Source: Nitrospiraceae bacterium UBA2166
Lineage (GTDB): Bacteria > Nitrospirota > Nitrospiria > Nitrospirales > UBA2166
Direction of reading: 5' to 3'
Assembly: GCA_002328825.1 (NCBI GenBank)
Contig: DCWI01000012.1
Span: 50,347 to 80,535, forward strand
DNA: 30,189 bases
A model generated the notes under the pieces. It was not told where the DNA came from. It saw only the letters and a program-made list of their open reading frames with translations, and ran no database searches. Below, one piece after another: positions 7,324 to 15,622 of the stretch. The position numbers and the translations under genes are program-made. Each line of letters opens with the position of its first letter. Positions within the stretch are counted from its first letter, which is position 1.

Positions 7324-8460
7324 TTATTCCTCGAGAATTTCCACATTTGCACGCGGGATGGTAATCCGTGCAGTGTTTTGAAATTCTATCTCAACCACTC
7401 TGACATGACTTTCGGTTTGAATAGTTTGAAGATCAGCTGGAAGAGAAATCACTTTCCCAATCTGCCCAAAATAAGGTTCACGAATGACGCGAATCTGATC
7501 CCCAATTTCAATTCCATCACGGGACTTTGTGCTTTCCTCATTGGCTAGTGATGCCTGCTCTTCACCTTGCCGCAAAGGAATAATTATTTCAGGACGAATG
7601 ACTCCGGCGCGAATCTGGGTAGCACCTGAAATAGAGACCTTGTGCCCAACATGTTGCGACAAGAGATTAAACGTCTTCTGCGCCATAGGGATTACGCCAA
7701 ATCCTTCTGTCACAATAAGAGTAAATCCAATTTTTTCAGTTCCTGTGATGGCAACACCAATATCGTATCCCAGCAACGTATTGAGATCTTGTGCATCAAT
7801 TCCTCCAACGACCAACCCGCGAAGGCCACGATCCTTAGCCTTTTGAAGTACATCCCAACCTGCGTACGCTCCTCCAAATACTACTGTTCCACACATATTC
7901 GCAGTAATATGAGTTGGGCGCAGGATTTCATCTGATGTTTCGGTTGCCTGAACCAACGGACCCCATACTTCGCCTCCTACACCGAAAATCCCTTGCACTA
8001 AACTGCATGTGCTTTCAATCACAACGCCTTGTTCGACAATGACCTCTTTAATAACCCCATCAAGATATGCAACTACATCCAAGGAGACAGGTTTTTCTCG
8101 AACAAGCACTTGACCCGTCACACTAGAGATGGTCTCTATTGATCCAGATATCGGCGATTCAACCTGAGTTTTCAGCCACACGATGAACGGATTATCCTCT
8201 GCAATAATATCCCCACGATCAATCTCATCTCCCTCTTTTTTAAGCATAAAGTCATGAATGTCGGCCGGAAGAATACTCAACTGATTGACAACGTTCAGCA
8301 CATGAACTTTTCCGGGAAGCTCGGTTCGTGCAACAACAGTTGTCGAATCTACAGTCTGCCCTCTTTCAACCAACACAACGCCGGGAAGAGGAAGCAGCCT
8401 TTTCTTCCAAAGAGTAGTTCTATCGGTAACGGTAAGCCCAGGAGTATATGAGTGGGCCAT
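7324..8460 (-). CDS. Barrel-sandwich-like protein with C-terminal KOW-like segment
   Basis: A 378-residue protein with no signal peptide or membrane helix, so it is probably cytosolic. The N-terminal part (about residues 1-165) is beta-rich and looks like a barrel-sandwich or lipoyl-type fold: PGLTVTDRTTLWKKRLLPLP, ARTELPGKVHVLNV, KKEGDEIDRGDIIAE and SPISGSIETISSVTGQVLVR. The middle (about 185-290) has an alpha/beta character with ANMCGTVVFGGAYAGWDVLQ and LRGLVVGGIDA. Residues about 317-376 contain GDQIRVIREPYFGQIGKVI, a KOW-type motif. I know such proteins next to GlmL genes only as conserved hypotheticals. It starts 4 bases after the stop of the GlmL-like gene, so it is tightly linked to it. 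Confidence 0.8.
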   Translation of the reverse strand: MAHSYTPGLTVTDRTTLWKKRLLPLPGVVLVERGQTVDSTTVVARTELPGKVHVLNVVNQLSILPADIHDFMLKKEGDEIDRGDIIAEDNPFIVWLKTQVESPISGSIETISSVTGQVLVREKPVSLDVVAYLDGVIKEVIVEQGVVIESTCSLVQGIFGVGGEVWGPLVQATETSDEILRPTHITANMCGTVVFGGAYAGWDVLQKAKDRGLRGLVVGGIDAQDLNTLLGYDIGVAITGTEKIGFTLIVTEGFGVIPMAQKTFNLLSQHVGHKVSISGATQIRAGVIRPEIIIPLRQGEEQASLANEESTKSRDGIEIGDQIRVIREPYFGQIGKVISLPADLQTIQTESHVRVVEIEFQNTARITIPRANVEILEE

Positions 8461-8464
8461 AGAA

Positions 8465-10267
8465 TCAGGAGTTAGTTTTTGGATAGAGGTTCAACAAATC
8501 ATTCCATCTCATGAGGGTGGAGATACGATGATTTTGGTTGGATGGAATCCGAAGTGGCCTCCCTCGGCAATCGATGATAAGCCCGACTAGGCCACTACTC
8601 AATTCACGCCTAATACGCTCACCTTTTCCAAGACCAAGATCAACATCTCTAGATGGAGTAAGTGTGAGAGACGCCCCATTCCACTCGGCAGAAGAGCGTA
8701 GAAGAATTTCTCCCCATTTTACAACCCCTACATCAAGCTGTCGATGAGCGACGCCTCTCACTTCATATTCAAGGCAATGATCATTCAATGTTCCTTGCCC
8801 TAATGGGGCAACACAAGTTCCCAATGGCACTAAACAATCATGGAAAAATACGTCAGTTGCAGCATGTTCATCCACCATCGACAACACCCCTAAATGCGGC
8901 ATCATAAAAATACTGTCAACTGCTAGATCTGTAATACCAACCGGCTCATAGGCATCAATCATCATGATCATAGAATGAATACGACGAGGTGCGTGAGAAA
9001 GGATCCCTCCACTACCCACAATTAAATCAAGGCATTTCATATCAATCAACGAGGCTTCTACATCTTTCTGCTGAAACACATCTGAAATTGATCGGTCCTG
9101 CTGTACACCTTTGAGACCTGAGGCTAGCGTTTTGTGATGATCCATTGCCAGCCGAAGCGCCTCGCGTGCAATCGCCTGTTCAATTTGCAACTCTTCCAGC
9201 GTCTGCGGAATGGTAGTCGGGCGAATCATTTTATTTTTGATTCGGTTGTGTATATCTGCTTCAGAAATACTGAACGGAACCCAACGCAGAATATTTTCTA
9301 GTCCCGCTTCTGCAAGGACATTGGAAATACTGTAACTCATGCCAAGGTTAGCACTGACCGTCCTATTGAACACATGATCGAAGACAGAAAAAACGTCAGT
9401 TGTTGCCCCACCAATATCCACCCCAACAATGTTAAGACCATGCCGCTTTGCAAGGCTTTGCATCATCACGCCAACCGCTGCAGGGGTTGGCATGATCGGT
9501 GCACCCGTCCACGACATAAGAGTTTTGTATCCTGGCGCTTGGGCCATCACGTGTTCGAGGAACAGATCGTGAATTTTCTCACGTGCAGGCCCTAGGTTTT
9601 CCCGTTCAAGGGTAGGTCTAATGTTTTCTGATATCGAGAGTTCCACCTTCTGCTCTAAAGTGTATTTTATTTGCTCGCGCGCATTCACATTCCCCGCATA
9701 AATTAGCGGCAAACGATACCCAAGTCCCAAGCGTGGCCTAGGATCGGCAGCTGCAATATATTCGGCAAGTTCAACCACGTGGGTAACGGTACCCCCATCT
9801 GTTCCTCCTGACAGCAAGATCATGTCAGGACGCAACGCACGAATACGTTCGATTTTTTCGTGCGCCTTCCGCCCATCATTCGAGGCGATGGCATCCATAA
9901 CAATGGCACCAGCACCCAAAGCACACCGTTGAGCACTTTCTCCAGTCATATTTTTGACTGCCCCAGCCACCATCATTTGAAGTCCACCACCAGCACTGCT
10001 TGTTGACAAGTACAAATCGATGCCATCATTACCATGGCTTGGCGTTTGCAAGCGCTCACCATCGAGTATAGTGCGCCCAGATAGTTCTTCAACTTCAGCA
10101 ATAGCGTTTAACACACCCCGTGTCACATCTTCAAATGGAGCTTCGACTGTTGTCGGAGCTTCTCCTCGGAACGTCTGCCGGTACTCGCCATCTTTCTTCT
10201 CAATCAAAATGGCTTTTGTTGTCGTACTCCCACAATCCGTGACGAGAACGGTTTTGAGATTATTCAT
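8465..10267 (-). CDS. GlmL/MutL-type ASKHA ATPase (glutamate mutase L family)
   Basis: This is a 600-residue member of the family named after the protein encoded with the B12-dependent glutamate mutase. It has two actin/Hsp70-like phosphate loops: VLVTDCGSTTTKAIL at the very N terminus and IVGVDIGGATTDVFSVFDH near residue 285. Other motifs are STSSAGGGLQMMVAGAVKNM, MILLSGGTDGGTVTHVVELA and LIVGSGGILSHAPR, an adenosine-type motif. I place the start at the ATG of 10267, right before the first loop; a TTG at 10312 would add 15 residues and neither has a good Shine-Dalgarno. The ATG overlaps the stop of the preceding small gene by 8 bases. No glutamate mutase subunit gene is visible, so it more likely powers or controls the neighbouring uncharacterised proteins than a mutase. 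Confidence 0.92.
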   Translation of the reverse strand: MNNLKTVLVTDCGSTTTKAILIEKKDGEYRQTFRGEAPTTVEAPFEDVTRGVLNAIAEVEELSGRTILDGERLQTPSHGNDGIDLYLSTSSAGGGLQMMVAGAVKNMTGESAQRCALGAGAIVMDAIASNDGRKAHEKIERIRALRPDMILLSGGTDGGTVTHVVELAEYIAAADPRPRLGLGYRLPLIYAGNVNAREQIKYTLEQKVELSISENIRPTLERENLGPAREKIHDLFLEHVMAQAPGYKTLMSWTGAPIMPTPAAVGVMMQSLAKRHGLNIVGVDIGGATTDVFSVFDHVFNRTVSANLGMSYSISNVLAEAGLENILRWVPFSISEADIHNRIKNKMIRPTTIPQTLEELQIEQAIAREALRLAMDHHKTLASGLKGVQQDRSISDVFQQKDVEASLIDMKCLDLIVGSGGILSHAPRRIHSMIMMIDAYEPVGITDLAVDSIFMMPHLGVLSMVDEHAATDVFFHDCLVPLGTCVAPLGQGTLNDHCLEYEVRGVAHRQLDVGVVKWGEILLRSSAEWNGASLTLTPSRDVDLGLGKGERIRRELSSGLVGLIIDCRGRPLRIPSNQNHRISTLMRWNDLLNLYPKTNS

Positions 10268-10616
10268 CGCGACGAGGAGAAACAGAGCATGTCTTGCCTG
10301 ATTTTGACTCAATAAGAGAAATCAGTTGTTGAATACTATCGCGACGCTCAAGAACATCTGCTATACGATCAGTTTCTTCGGCGCGTCCAACAAGATTGAT
10401 TAGAGGCGATAGAGCGTGTAAAGCCTGGCTTCCTAGAAAATTCATGGGGCCAACTGATTCAAGAAGCAAAACCATAGGGGTCTCCATATGTCGCGAAACC
10501 ACTTTCGTCGCTATGTGATCGAGCAGAGAAAACTCTTCGGCAGTAAGAGGATTTGCTTTCGACTTTGTAGCAAACGCATGCCTAAATGATTGAGCTAAGC
10601 GATCCTTCAACCTCAT
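10260..10616 (-). CDS. Small helical protein heading the GlmL cluster
   Basis: The product is about 118 residues from the ATG at 10616; a GTG at 10640 would extend it by 8 residues, and neither start has a clear Shine-Dalgarno. It has a basic N terminus (MRLKDRLAQSFRHAFATKSK), a central helix-rich part with the hydrophobic stretch PMVLLLESVGPMNFLGSQAL, and a polar C terminus. No cysteine cluster or catalytic motif stands out. Its stop overlaps the GlmL-like start by 8 bases (ATGAATAA), so the two are probably translated together and may interact. It is the first gene of the seven-gene minus-strand group. I do not recognise the family by name. Confidence 0.7.
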   Translation of the reverse strand: MRLKDRLAQSFRHAFATKSKANPLTAEEFSLLDHIATKVVSRHMETPMVLLLESVGPMNFLGSQALHALSPLINLVGRAEETDRIADVLERRDSIQQLISLIESKSGKTCSVSPRRDE

Positions 10617-10922
10617 GAAAAATACTCTAAAGGCTTTCACGTCTAGGAGTCAACGATTGACATTCACAACCTGTCCTTGCGATTGTTTTCAGGATTTATG
10701 TAGACATGATTACACTTCCTGTGAATTGGCAAACATGACTAAAGATAACAAAAAATCGCTCCTTATAGATTCAATCACAATAAACACGCACAACTGTACA
10801 ACATCAATAAAATTGCTTTACTCAAGATAAACAACAAGATATACAAACGAACTATCAAATAAGGCTACAGCAAGTGAGCAGTGCCTTGTACTACGCCGCG
10901 AAGGGGATGGGCTCACATCATT
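10617..10922. other. AT-rich intergenic region upstream of the GlmL-like cluster
   Basis: I see no convincing gene here. The region is AT-rich with short broken frames. It must hold the promoter of the minus-strand GlmL-like cluster and the 3' end of the upstream hydrolase gene's transcript, but I cannot choose a -35/-10 pair with confidence. Confidence 0.5.
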
Positions 10923-12059
10923 TCATCCTTCAAAGATAAACTTTGATCCCGTGTATGAAAGAACAAGTTTTTCTGGAAGTATATTCTGCATCGCGTTAAT
11001 GAACCCAATCCCACTGCAATGCATAGGTATAACATGGTCAGGGTTAATTTTCTTCAACTCATTAACAGTTTTCTCTATATACGACTTCGGTGCTGGAACC
11101 AAGTGAAATCCTCCCATGATGGCATGGACCTTCTGCACTCCAGACACGGCTTGCGCTTGCCTCACAGAATTTATGATCCCTTTATGTCCACACGAAGAAA
11201 TCACGACAAGCCCGCGATTCTTGACGTGATAGCAAGTAGCATGTTCGCCAGGAAAATCATCAACAACTGTTTTTCCTTCTTCACTGCCATGCGAAAAAAG
11301 TGAGCTGTGACATCCTAGTCCGTTTCGCATTCCAACTTCCAGCATATGAGGAACTGGAAGAATTTTCTCAAAACTGACGTTTGGAATCTCCCCAGTGGTA
11401 AAGGCATGGCCGGCAATCACAGCCGGTTTCTTTGCAAGAACAATCTTAACATTAGCAGCTTCAATAGCTTTCCGATTGAGCGCATAGCTAGTACTGGTTT
11501 CTTGGCCAGATCGAACCCAGCGATAACAGAACGTATCCTCTCCTCCGACATAGACCTTTAGGTCCTTCCTCATTACCTCACGATGCCGTTTGAGCATCGG
11601 AACCAACCCATCGAAATGATCATCGTGCCCATGACTTACAATTAAGGCATCAACCTGAGCGGGATCAATATTCAGTAGGTTGTAGTTATGAAAAAGCACT
11701 GCGTCTGTACTTCCAAAATCGAGAAGAACCTGCCTTATTTCATCATTTCTCTGAGATTCAAGATGGGCAGCAAAACCCCACTGACTCTGAAGCACACGAT
11801 TACCTTGAAGCCCGCGTATGGTTCCCATCCGTTCGATCTTGACATTACCAACATGCTTACTTTGTGTAAGAATATCGTGAAACGAATCGATGGCGATACG
11901 AACTGCAAGGCGATCGACAACAGGAGGTCCACTGGATTTTGCCAATGCTACAGGCGACCTACTCCCTACAACAGGAAAGCCAACCAACAACGCGCCTGCA
12001 AATCGAACTCCAGCCTGCATCACATTGCGTCGGGTAATATAGGTTTCGTCCTTCTTCAT
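10923..12059 (-). CDS. Tat-exported metallo-beta-lactamase-fold hydrolase
   Basis: The 378-residue product begins with a twin-arginine signal: ITRRNVMQAG followed by a hydrophobic run ending near ALAKS. It is therefore probably exported folded with its metals. The metallo-beta-lactamase signature SHGHDDHFDGL (about residues 144-154) gives the HxHxDH ligands; ISSCGHKGIINS supplies a further His, and VIPMHCSGIGF near the C terminus supplies the last. The overall pattern matches the subgroup annotated as dihydropteridine/beta-ribofuranosylaminobenzene phosphate synthase-like, whose true substrates are mostly unknown. The start is the ATG at 12059, with GGGAGGG about 7 bases upstream, rather than the frame's GTG further up. 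The cupin lipoprotein gene lies 62 bases upstream on the same strand. Confidence 0.88.
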   Translation of the reverse strand: MKKDETYITRRNVMQAGVRFAGALLVGFPVVGSRSPVALAKSSGPPVVDRLAVRIAIDSFHDILTQSKHVGNVKIERMGTIRGLQGNRVLQSQWGFAAHLESQRNDEIRQVLLDFGSTDAVLFHNYNLLNIDPAQVDALIVSHGHDDHFDGLVPMLKRHREVMRKDLKVYVGGEDTFCYRWVRSGQETSTSYALNRKAIEAANVKIVLAKKPAVIAGHAFTTGEIPNVSFEKILPVPHMLEVGMRNGLGCHSSLFSHGSEEGKTVVDDFPGEHATCYHVKNRGLVVISSCGHKGIINSVRQAQAVSGVQKVHAIMGGFHLVPAPKSYIEKTVNELKKINPDHVIPMHCSGIGFINAMQNILPEKLVLSYTGSKFIFEG

Positions 12060-12121
12060 CTTCTGCCCTCCCATATGAAACAGTAGAATGCTCGGATCCT
12101 GTCAATCTTAGGCACTTACAG

Positions 12122-12562
12122 CTATTGCGTAGCTCGAAAAAAAAGATTTTTCTTGCCTTGTTCCCCTATAATGACGATAACCACTTTCAATGGCACGTCT
12201 CCAGCATTTCTTCCATTGTGCCATGTATTGAGAACATCAAGCAGCCCTGACCCACTAGGAAACTCCATAGTACTTCCGTCTTCAAAGTCGATGGTTAAAG
12301 TACCCTCTATAACTTGAGTATAAGTGGGAACAGAATGTTGATGCCATTCTGTCTCTTGCCCTGGCGCAAGATCTAAAATTTTCGCAATGATTTCTGGAGA
12401 ATCAGTCACTGGATAGTTAATCTTCTGTCCAGTGACCGTCATGGCTCCACGAAACTCTGACATTTTGAGCAATGGCTGTGAGGCAACCCTTTCAGCCTTT
12501 ACTTGACTGCATCCACTGAAAACACTCAACACGACCCCACATATTACAATTCTCAGATCCAT
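12122..12562 (-). CDS. Cupin-domain lipoprotein
   Basis: The 146-residue product has an N-terminal lipoprotein signal (MDLRIVICGVVLSVFSGCSQ) with a lipobox LSVFSGC. It is thus a periplasm-facing membrane-anchored protein. The mature part is a small cupin: PGQETEWHQHSVPTYTQVIEG holds the HxH and downstream Glu-like positions of cupin motif 1, and NTWHNGRNAGDVPLKVVIV resembles motif 2. This suggests a metal-binding barrel. The chosen ATG at 12562 has AAGGAGA at a good spacing; the longer open frame to 12601 has no support. It may be co-transcribed with the exported hydrolase that follows. The substrate is unknown. Confidence 0.82.
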   Translation of the reverse strand: MDLRIVICGVVLSVFSGCSQVKAERVASQPLLKMSEFRGAMTVTGQKINYPVTDSPEIIAKILDLAPGQETEWHQHSVPTYTQVIEGTLTIDFEDGSTMEFPSGSGLLDVLNTWHNGRNAGDVPLKVVIVIIGEQGKKNLFFRATQ

Positions 12563-12935
12563 CGGATTCTCCTTTGTTGTCATAGCTGGCACACGTTTCA
12601 AAAACCCACCCCCAACATTAGATCCTCACACGCTAAGAGGCATACATTCACGTAATACCTTAGCCCCAGCAAACAAAGCATGCAATATAATTCACATCCA
12701 CGTATGTACTATTGATCCAGTTGTTCGGAACCCATACAATATTTTCTTCCACCAAATGCCAAAAACCTTAAACATGGCCATGGAAATAACACTGAGCATC
12801 CTTTGGCAAGACCTTTATCAACATTTTCCTCTTGCAGTACACCTTTTCCATTTTTAACACTAACCTAGATCATCAGTTGCTTTTATATGAAATTTTTCAG
12901 ATGATGCGATAAGGAAGATTGAGAGACATTCCACC
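12563..12935. other. Divergent intergenic region
   Basis: About 370 bases separate the cupin gene (minus) from the pentapeptide-repeat gene (plus). I find no gene, tRNA or strong hairpin. It should contain both divergent promoters. The AT-rich stretch from about 12840 to 12905 is the likely promoter region for the plus-strand gene, but no clear consensus boxes are visible. Confidence 0.5.
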
Positions 12936-13586
12936 ATGATCAGAACAACTCTTCTTTACACCCTTCTAAGCATCTTGCTAATCCCAATTGCCATGCCTTC
13001 TACAGGATACGCTCACCCTGCAATGATCAAAAAGATGCTAGCGTCACATGCACTATGGCTAAATACATATGGTCTGGTTGGGAAACGAGCAAATTTCATG
13101 GAAATGGACTTGAGCGGTCACAATATGATCCATGTCGAGTTGGCATTTGCAGAATTGAGAATTTCTAACCTCAGCAACATCGACCTTCGCTGGGCAAACT
13201 TGTGCAATGCTACTCTCAGTGGATCCAATTTCTCCGGAGCCGACTTGGGGGAGGCAAACCTTATCGAGGCAACGTTGACCGCCGCCTACTTGAATGGAAC
13301 TGACCTGACAGGGGCAAATCTCAAAGGAGCATCCCTTGCTATGGCTGACCTGAGTGGCGCGTCACTTCGTTTCGCCAATTTAACTAATGCAGACCTCAGC
13401 GGGGCCGATCTTCGAGAAGTTGACTTAACAGGCGCAATCTTAGATGGAACCAACCTTCAGAGTGCTAGACGTTTGACCATTCCCATGCTATCGAAAGTCG
13501 AAACCTTACATGGCAGCAATCTGAATCCTCTCCTCATGCAGGCTCTCCAAGATTTCGCACCTCACCTTTTTCAACCACCTGAATAA
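12936..13586 (+). CDS. Exported pentapeptide-repeat protein
   Basis: The 216-residue product starts with a cleavable-looking signal peptide (MIRTTLLYTLLSILLIPIAM, cleavage probably after GYA near residue 27). From about residue 50 to 185 it shows the A(D/N)LXX pentapeptide pattern: repeats such as ANLCNATLSG, ADLGEANLIE, TDLTGANLKG and ADLSGADLRE. Such repeats form a right-handed quadrilateral beta helix. The C-terminal 30 residues lack the repeat. Cytosolic members include gyrase-protecting Qnr-type proteins, but the signal peptide makes that role unlikely here. The product is probably periplasmic, binding or structural, with no enzymatic motif. No strong Shine-Dalgarno precedes the ATG. Confidence 0.88.
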   Translation: MIRTTLLYTLLSILLIPIAMPSTGYAHPAMIKKMLASHALWLNTYGLVGKRANFMEMDLSGHNMIHVELAFAELRISNLSNIDLRWANLCNATLSGSNFSGADLGEANLIEATLTAAYLNGTDLTGANLKGASLAMADLSGASLRFANLTNADLSGADLREVDLTGAILDGTNLQSARRLTIPMLSKVETLHGSNLNPLLMQALQDFAPHLFQPPE

Positions 13587-13615
13587 GCATGGATATTCCA
13601 TTCAGTACGTCACAT

Positions 13616-14347
13616 TTAATTGCCCCAGAGCGGAATAATGAAACGATGTCCAAATGGCGAAATGTACTCTAGCCCTAACTTTTGAAACGCAGCCTGCGGA
13701 ATTCCAATATCCGCCAACCACAAGTGGCCAGTCGTTTCTGGAAGAAGACCTGTTTTGGGAAGGGCTAATGTTACGGTTCTTGTTGCATCGATAAACGCCC
13801 CTAGAGTTTCCCCAGTTGTTGAATCAACTCCAGACGGAATATCTAATGACAAAATCTGAGTATCTTTTTCATTGGCCCACTGAATAAGCTCAGAGGCCTT
13901 ACCAGTTGGTGCACCGTGAAGACCATATCCAACCAATGCATCAATGATGAGATCAGGCTTTACACTTGCAAGATGAGCAATCTCACATTCCTTCCCATGA
14001 GTTGATCCAAATATCTTTCGTTGATAAGCAGAAACCCCTTCAAGTGTTTTCGGGGAGCTCAAACAAAGGTAGACACTCAGCTTTGGAGCACGGTTCGCTA
14101 GATGACGTGCTGCACAAATTCCACCTCCACCATTGCCTCCCGAACCAGCCAACACAACAATCACTGTATGGTTCAATGTTTTTCTGCTCATATCAAGCGC
14201 GACTAATGCGCAATTTCGTCCGGCATTCTCCATCATTTGATGGAGGGAAGGCCCAGTTTCTTCCACTGCAATACGATCGAGTTCCTTCATTTGAATCTGT
14301 GTTACAGCTGGCACAACAACCCCAGTGTCTGTCCTATATTGCTTCAA
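13616..14347 (-). CDS. nnrE: Stand-alone NAD(P)H-hydrate epimerase (YjeF_N) domain protein
   Basis: The 243-residue product matches the YjeF N-terminal domain, which epimerises damaged R/S NAD(P)H hydrates so that a dehydratase can repair them. Motifs are MKELDRIAVEETG, MMENAGRNCA, the glycine loop LAGSGGNGGGGICAARHL, LIIDALVGYGLHG, LSLDIPSGVDSTTGE and VTLALPKTGLL. Most bacteria carry this domain fused to the YjeF_C dehydratase; here it stands alone. In the loop, the usual NNGGDG pattern is GNGGGG, so the Asp is replaced. The start is a TTG at 14347 with AAGGA 5 bases upstream; an ATG at 14290 would cut conserved sequence. It converges with the pentapeptide gene and diverges from the transglycosylase gene. 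Confidence 0.85.
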   Translation of the reverse strand: MKQYRTDTGVVVPAVTQIQMKELDRIAVEETGPSLHQMMENAGRNCALVALDMSRKTLNHTVIVVLAGSGGNGGGGICAARHLANRAPKLSVYLCLSSPKTLEGVSAYQRKIFGSTHGKECEIAHLASVKPDLIIDALVGYGLHGAPTGKASELIQWANEKDTQILSLDIPSGVDSTTGETLGAFIDATRTVTLALPKTGLLPETTGHLWLADIGIPQAAFQKLGLEYISPFGHRFIIPLWGN

Positions 14348-14489
14348 AAAAATCCTTCTTTCGTAATGAGTTTAAAAGGGGTTGACGATTCACACTGGTC
14401 ATTGTACCATTCCCCAAGTAAGTGGTTCGATTGATTTCACGAATGGCCCTCAGCAGCATGATGCTTTCTCCCATTCGATGGAGACAAGC

Positions 14490-15410
14490 ATGAGACGCGC
14501 CAGCATAGCACTCGTGGCACTATTTCTTGCCGTCGGGAGCTTCTTTCTCGTCGATTCCTTCACTCTCAGCCAATCAACCCACAATACGGACAACGAAGAA
14601 GATTACGAGTTATATCCGTCTGTCCATAGGCTTCCCGAATCAATACTGTTTGCCGGAGAGCAGGTCGATCTCTCTGATAGCTTTATTCGCGAACGGATTG
14701 AGCGAGAATTTTATGCTATTCTCGAAGCCTCAGACAGCATTATCGTCGCCAAACGCACCGGCCGATGTTTCCCTCCTGTCGAAAAAATGCTCGCTGAAGC
14801 TAGAATGCCTGATGATTTGAAATACATCCTTGTAGTCGAGAGCAAGTGCATTGAAAATGCCGTTTCGAGCGCCAACGCAGTAGGCCCATGGCAGTTTATC
14901 AGGTCAACCGGACGCAATTACTCTCTTACGATTAACCGATGGAAAGATGAGCGACGTGACCTCCATCTAGCAACACAAGCCGCAATCAAGTTCCTACGAA
15001 CATTGCGCGAACAGAGATTTGATAGCTGGCCACTGGCGCTCGCTGCATACAATACTGGGGGAACACGCGTTCGCAACGCGATGAAAGCCCAGAAATCACA
15101 AAATTACTGGAGCTTATATTTGTCAAACGAAACCATGCGGTATGTCCCACGTATCCTTGCAGCCAAGGAACTCTTTTCAAAACCTGAGAAGTACTTTGGC
15201 CTTGACACGAATGACCTTTGGAAACCAATCCCGTTTGAGCAGATTACGGTTCAAGTTACCGCAAAACGAAGATCTCTCTCTTCGATAGCGAAAGATCACG
15301 GCACTCATCTTCTCTATGTAAAAAAACTCAATCCTGGACTGCGCAAAGCATACCTTCCACAAGGGACACACAAGATTCGTATCCCCTCTTACCAGCACGA
15401 TCAAATTTAA
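14490..15410 (+). CDS. Lytic murein transglycosylase (SLT, MltD-like) with LysM-like tail
   Basis: The 306-residue product has an N-terminal hydrophobic signal (MRRASIALVALFLAVGSFFL). The SLT domain (about residues 80-230) carries YILVVESKC, with the catalytic Glu, then SSANAVGPWQFIRSTG, DERRDLHLATQAAIKFL and WPLALAAYNTGGTRVRNA. This order is typical of MltD-like enzymes that cleave the glycan strand to 1,6-anhydro ends in the periplasm. The last 60 residues (TVQVTAKRRSLSSIAKDHGT, LYVKKLNPGL, HKIRIP) form one LysM-like peptidoglycan-binding unit. I choose the ATG at 14490, preceded by GGAG with a 6-base spacing, over upstream in-frame starts at 14382 and 14478. It is a single gene with a divergent neighbour. 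Confidence 0.9.
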   Translation: MRRASIALVALFLAVGSFFLVDSFTLSQSTHNTDNEEDYELYPSVHRLPESILFAGEQVDLSDSFIRERIEREFYAILEASDSIIVAKRTGRCFPPVEKMLAEARMPDDLKYILVVESKCIENAVSSANAVGPWQFIRSTGRNYSLTINRWKDERRDLHLATQAAIKFLRTLREQRFDSWPLALAAYNTGGTRVRNAMKAQKSQNYWSLYLSNETMRYVPRILAAKELFSKPEKYFGLDTNDLWKPIPFEQITVQVTAKRRSLSSIAKDHGTHLLYVKKLNPGLRKAYLPQGTHKIRIPSYQHDQI

Positions 15411-15622
15411 AAACAAAAGTCTATAAGTCGCCATCTGCACTCAGCATTGGATAAATTCAATACTCTCCATCAATCGCGAACTTTTATCACACGAATTATC
15501 GATCCTGATCTCATGGACAATGTTCAAATATGATTCGAGAAAGACCAATAAACGAGAACCATAAATCATAGTACCGCACACTATCCATTGGAGTGGAGCA
15601 AAAAGAAATCTCTCGTTTTTTG

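Noticed and set aside
10657..10690. TTGACA-like box on the plus strand
   Set aside because: No suitable -10 element follows at normal spacing and no plus-strand gene lies downstream.
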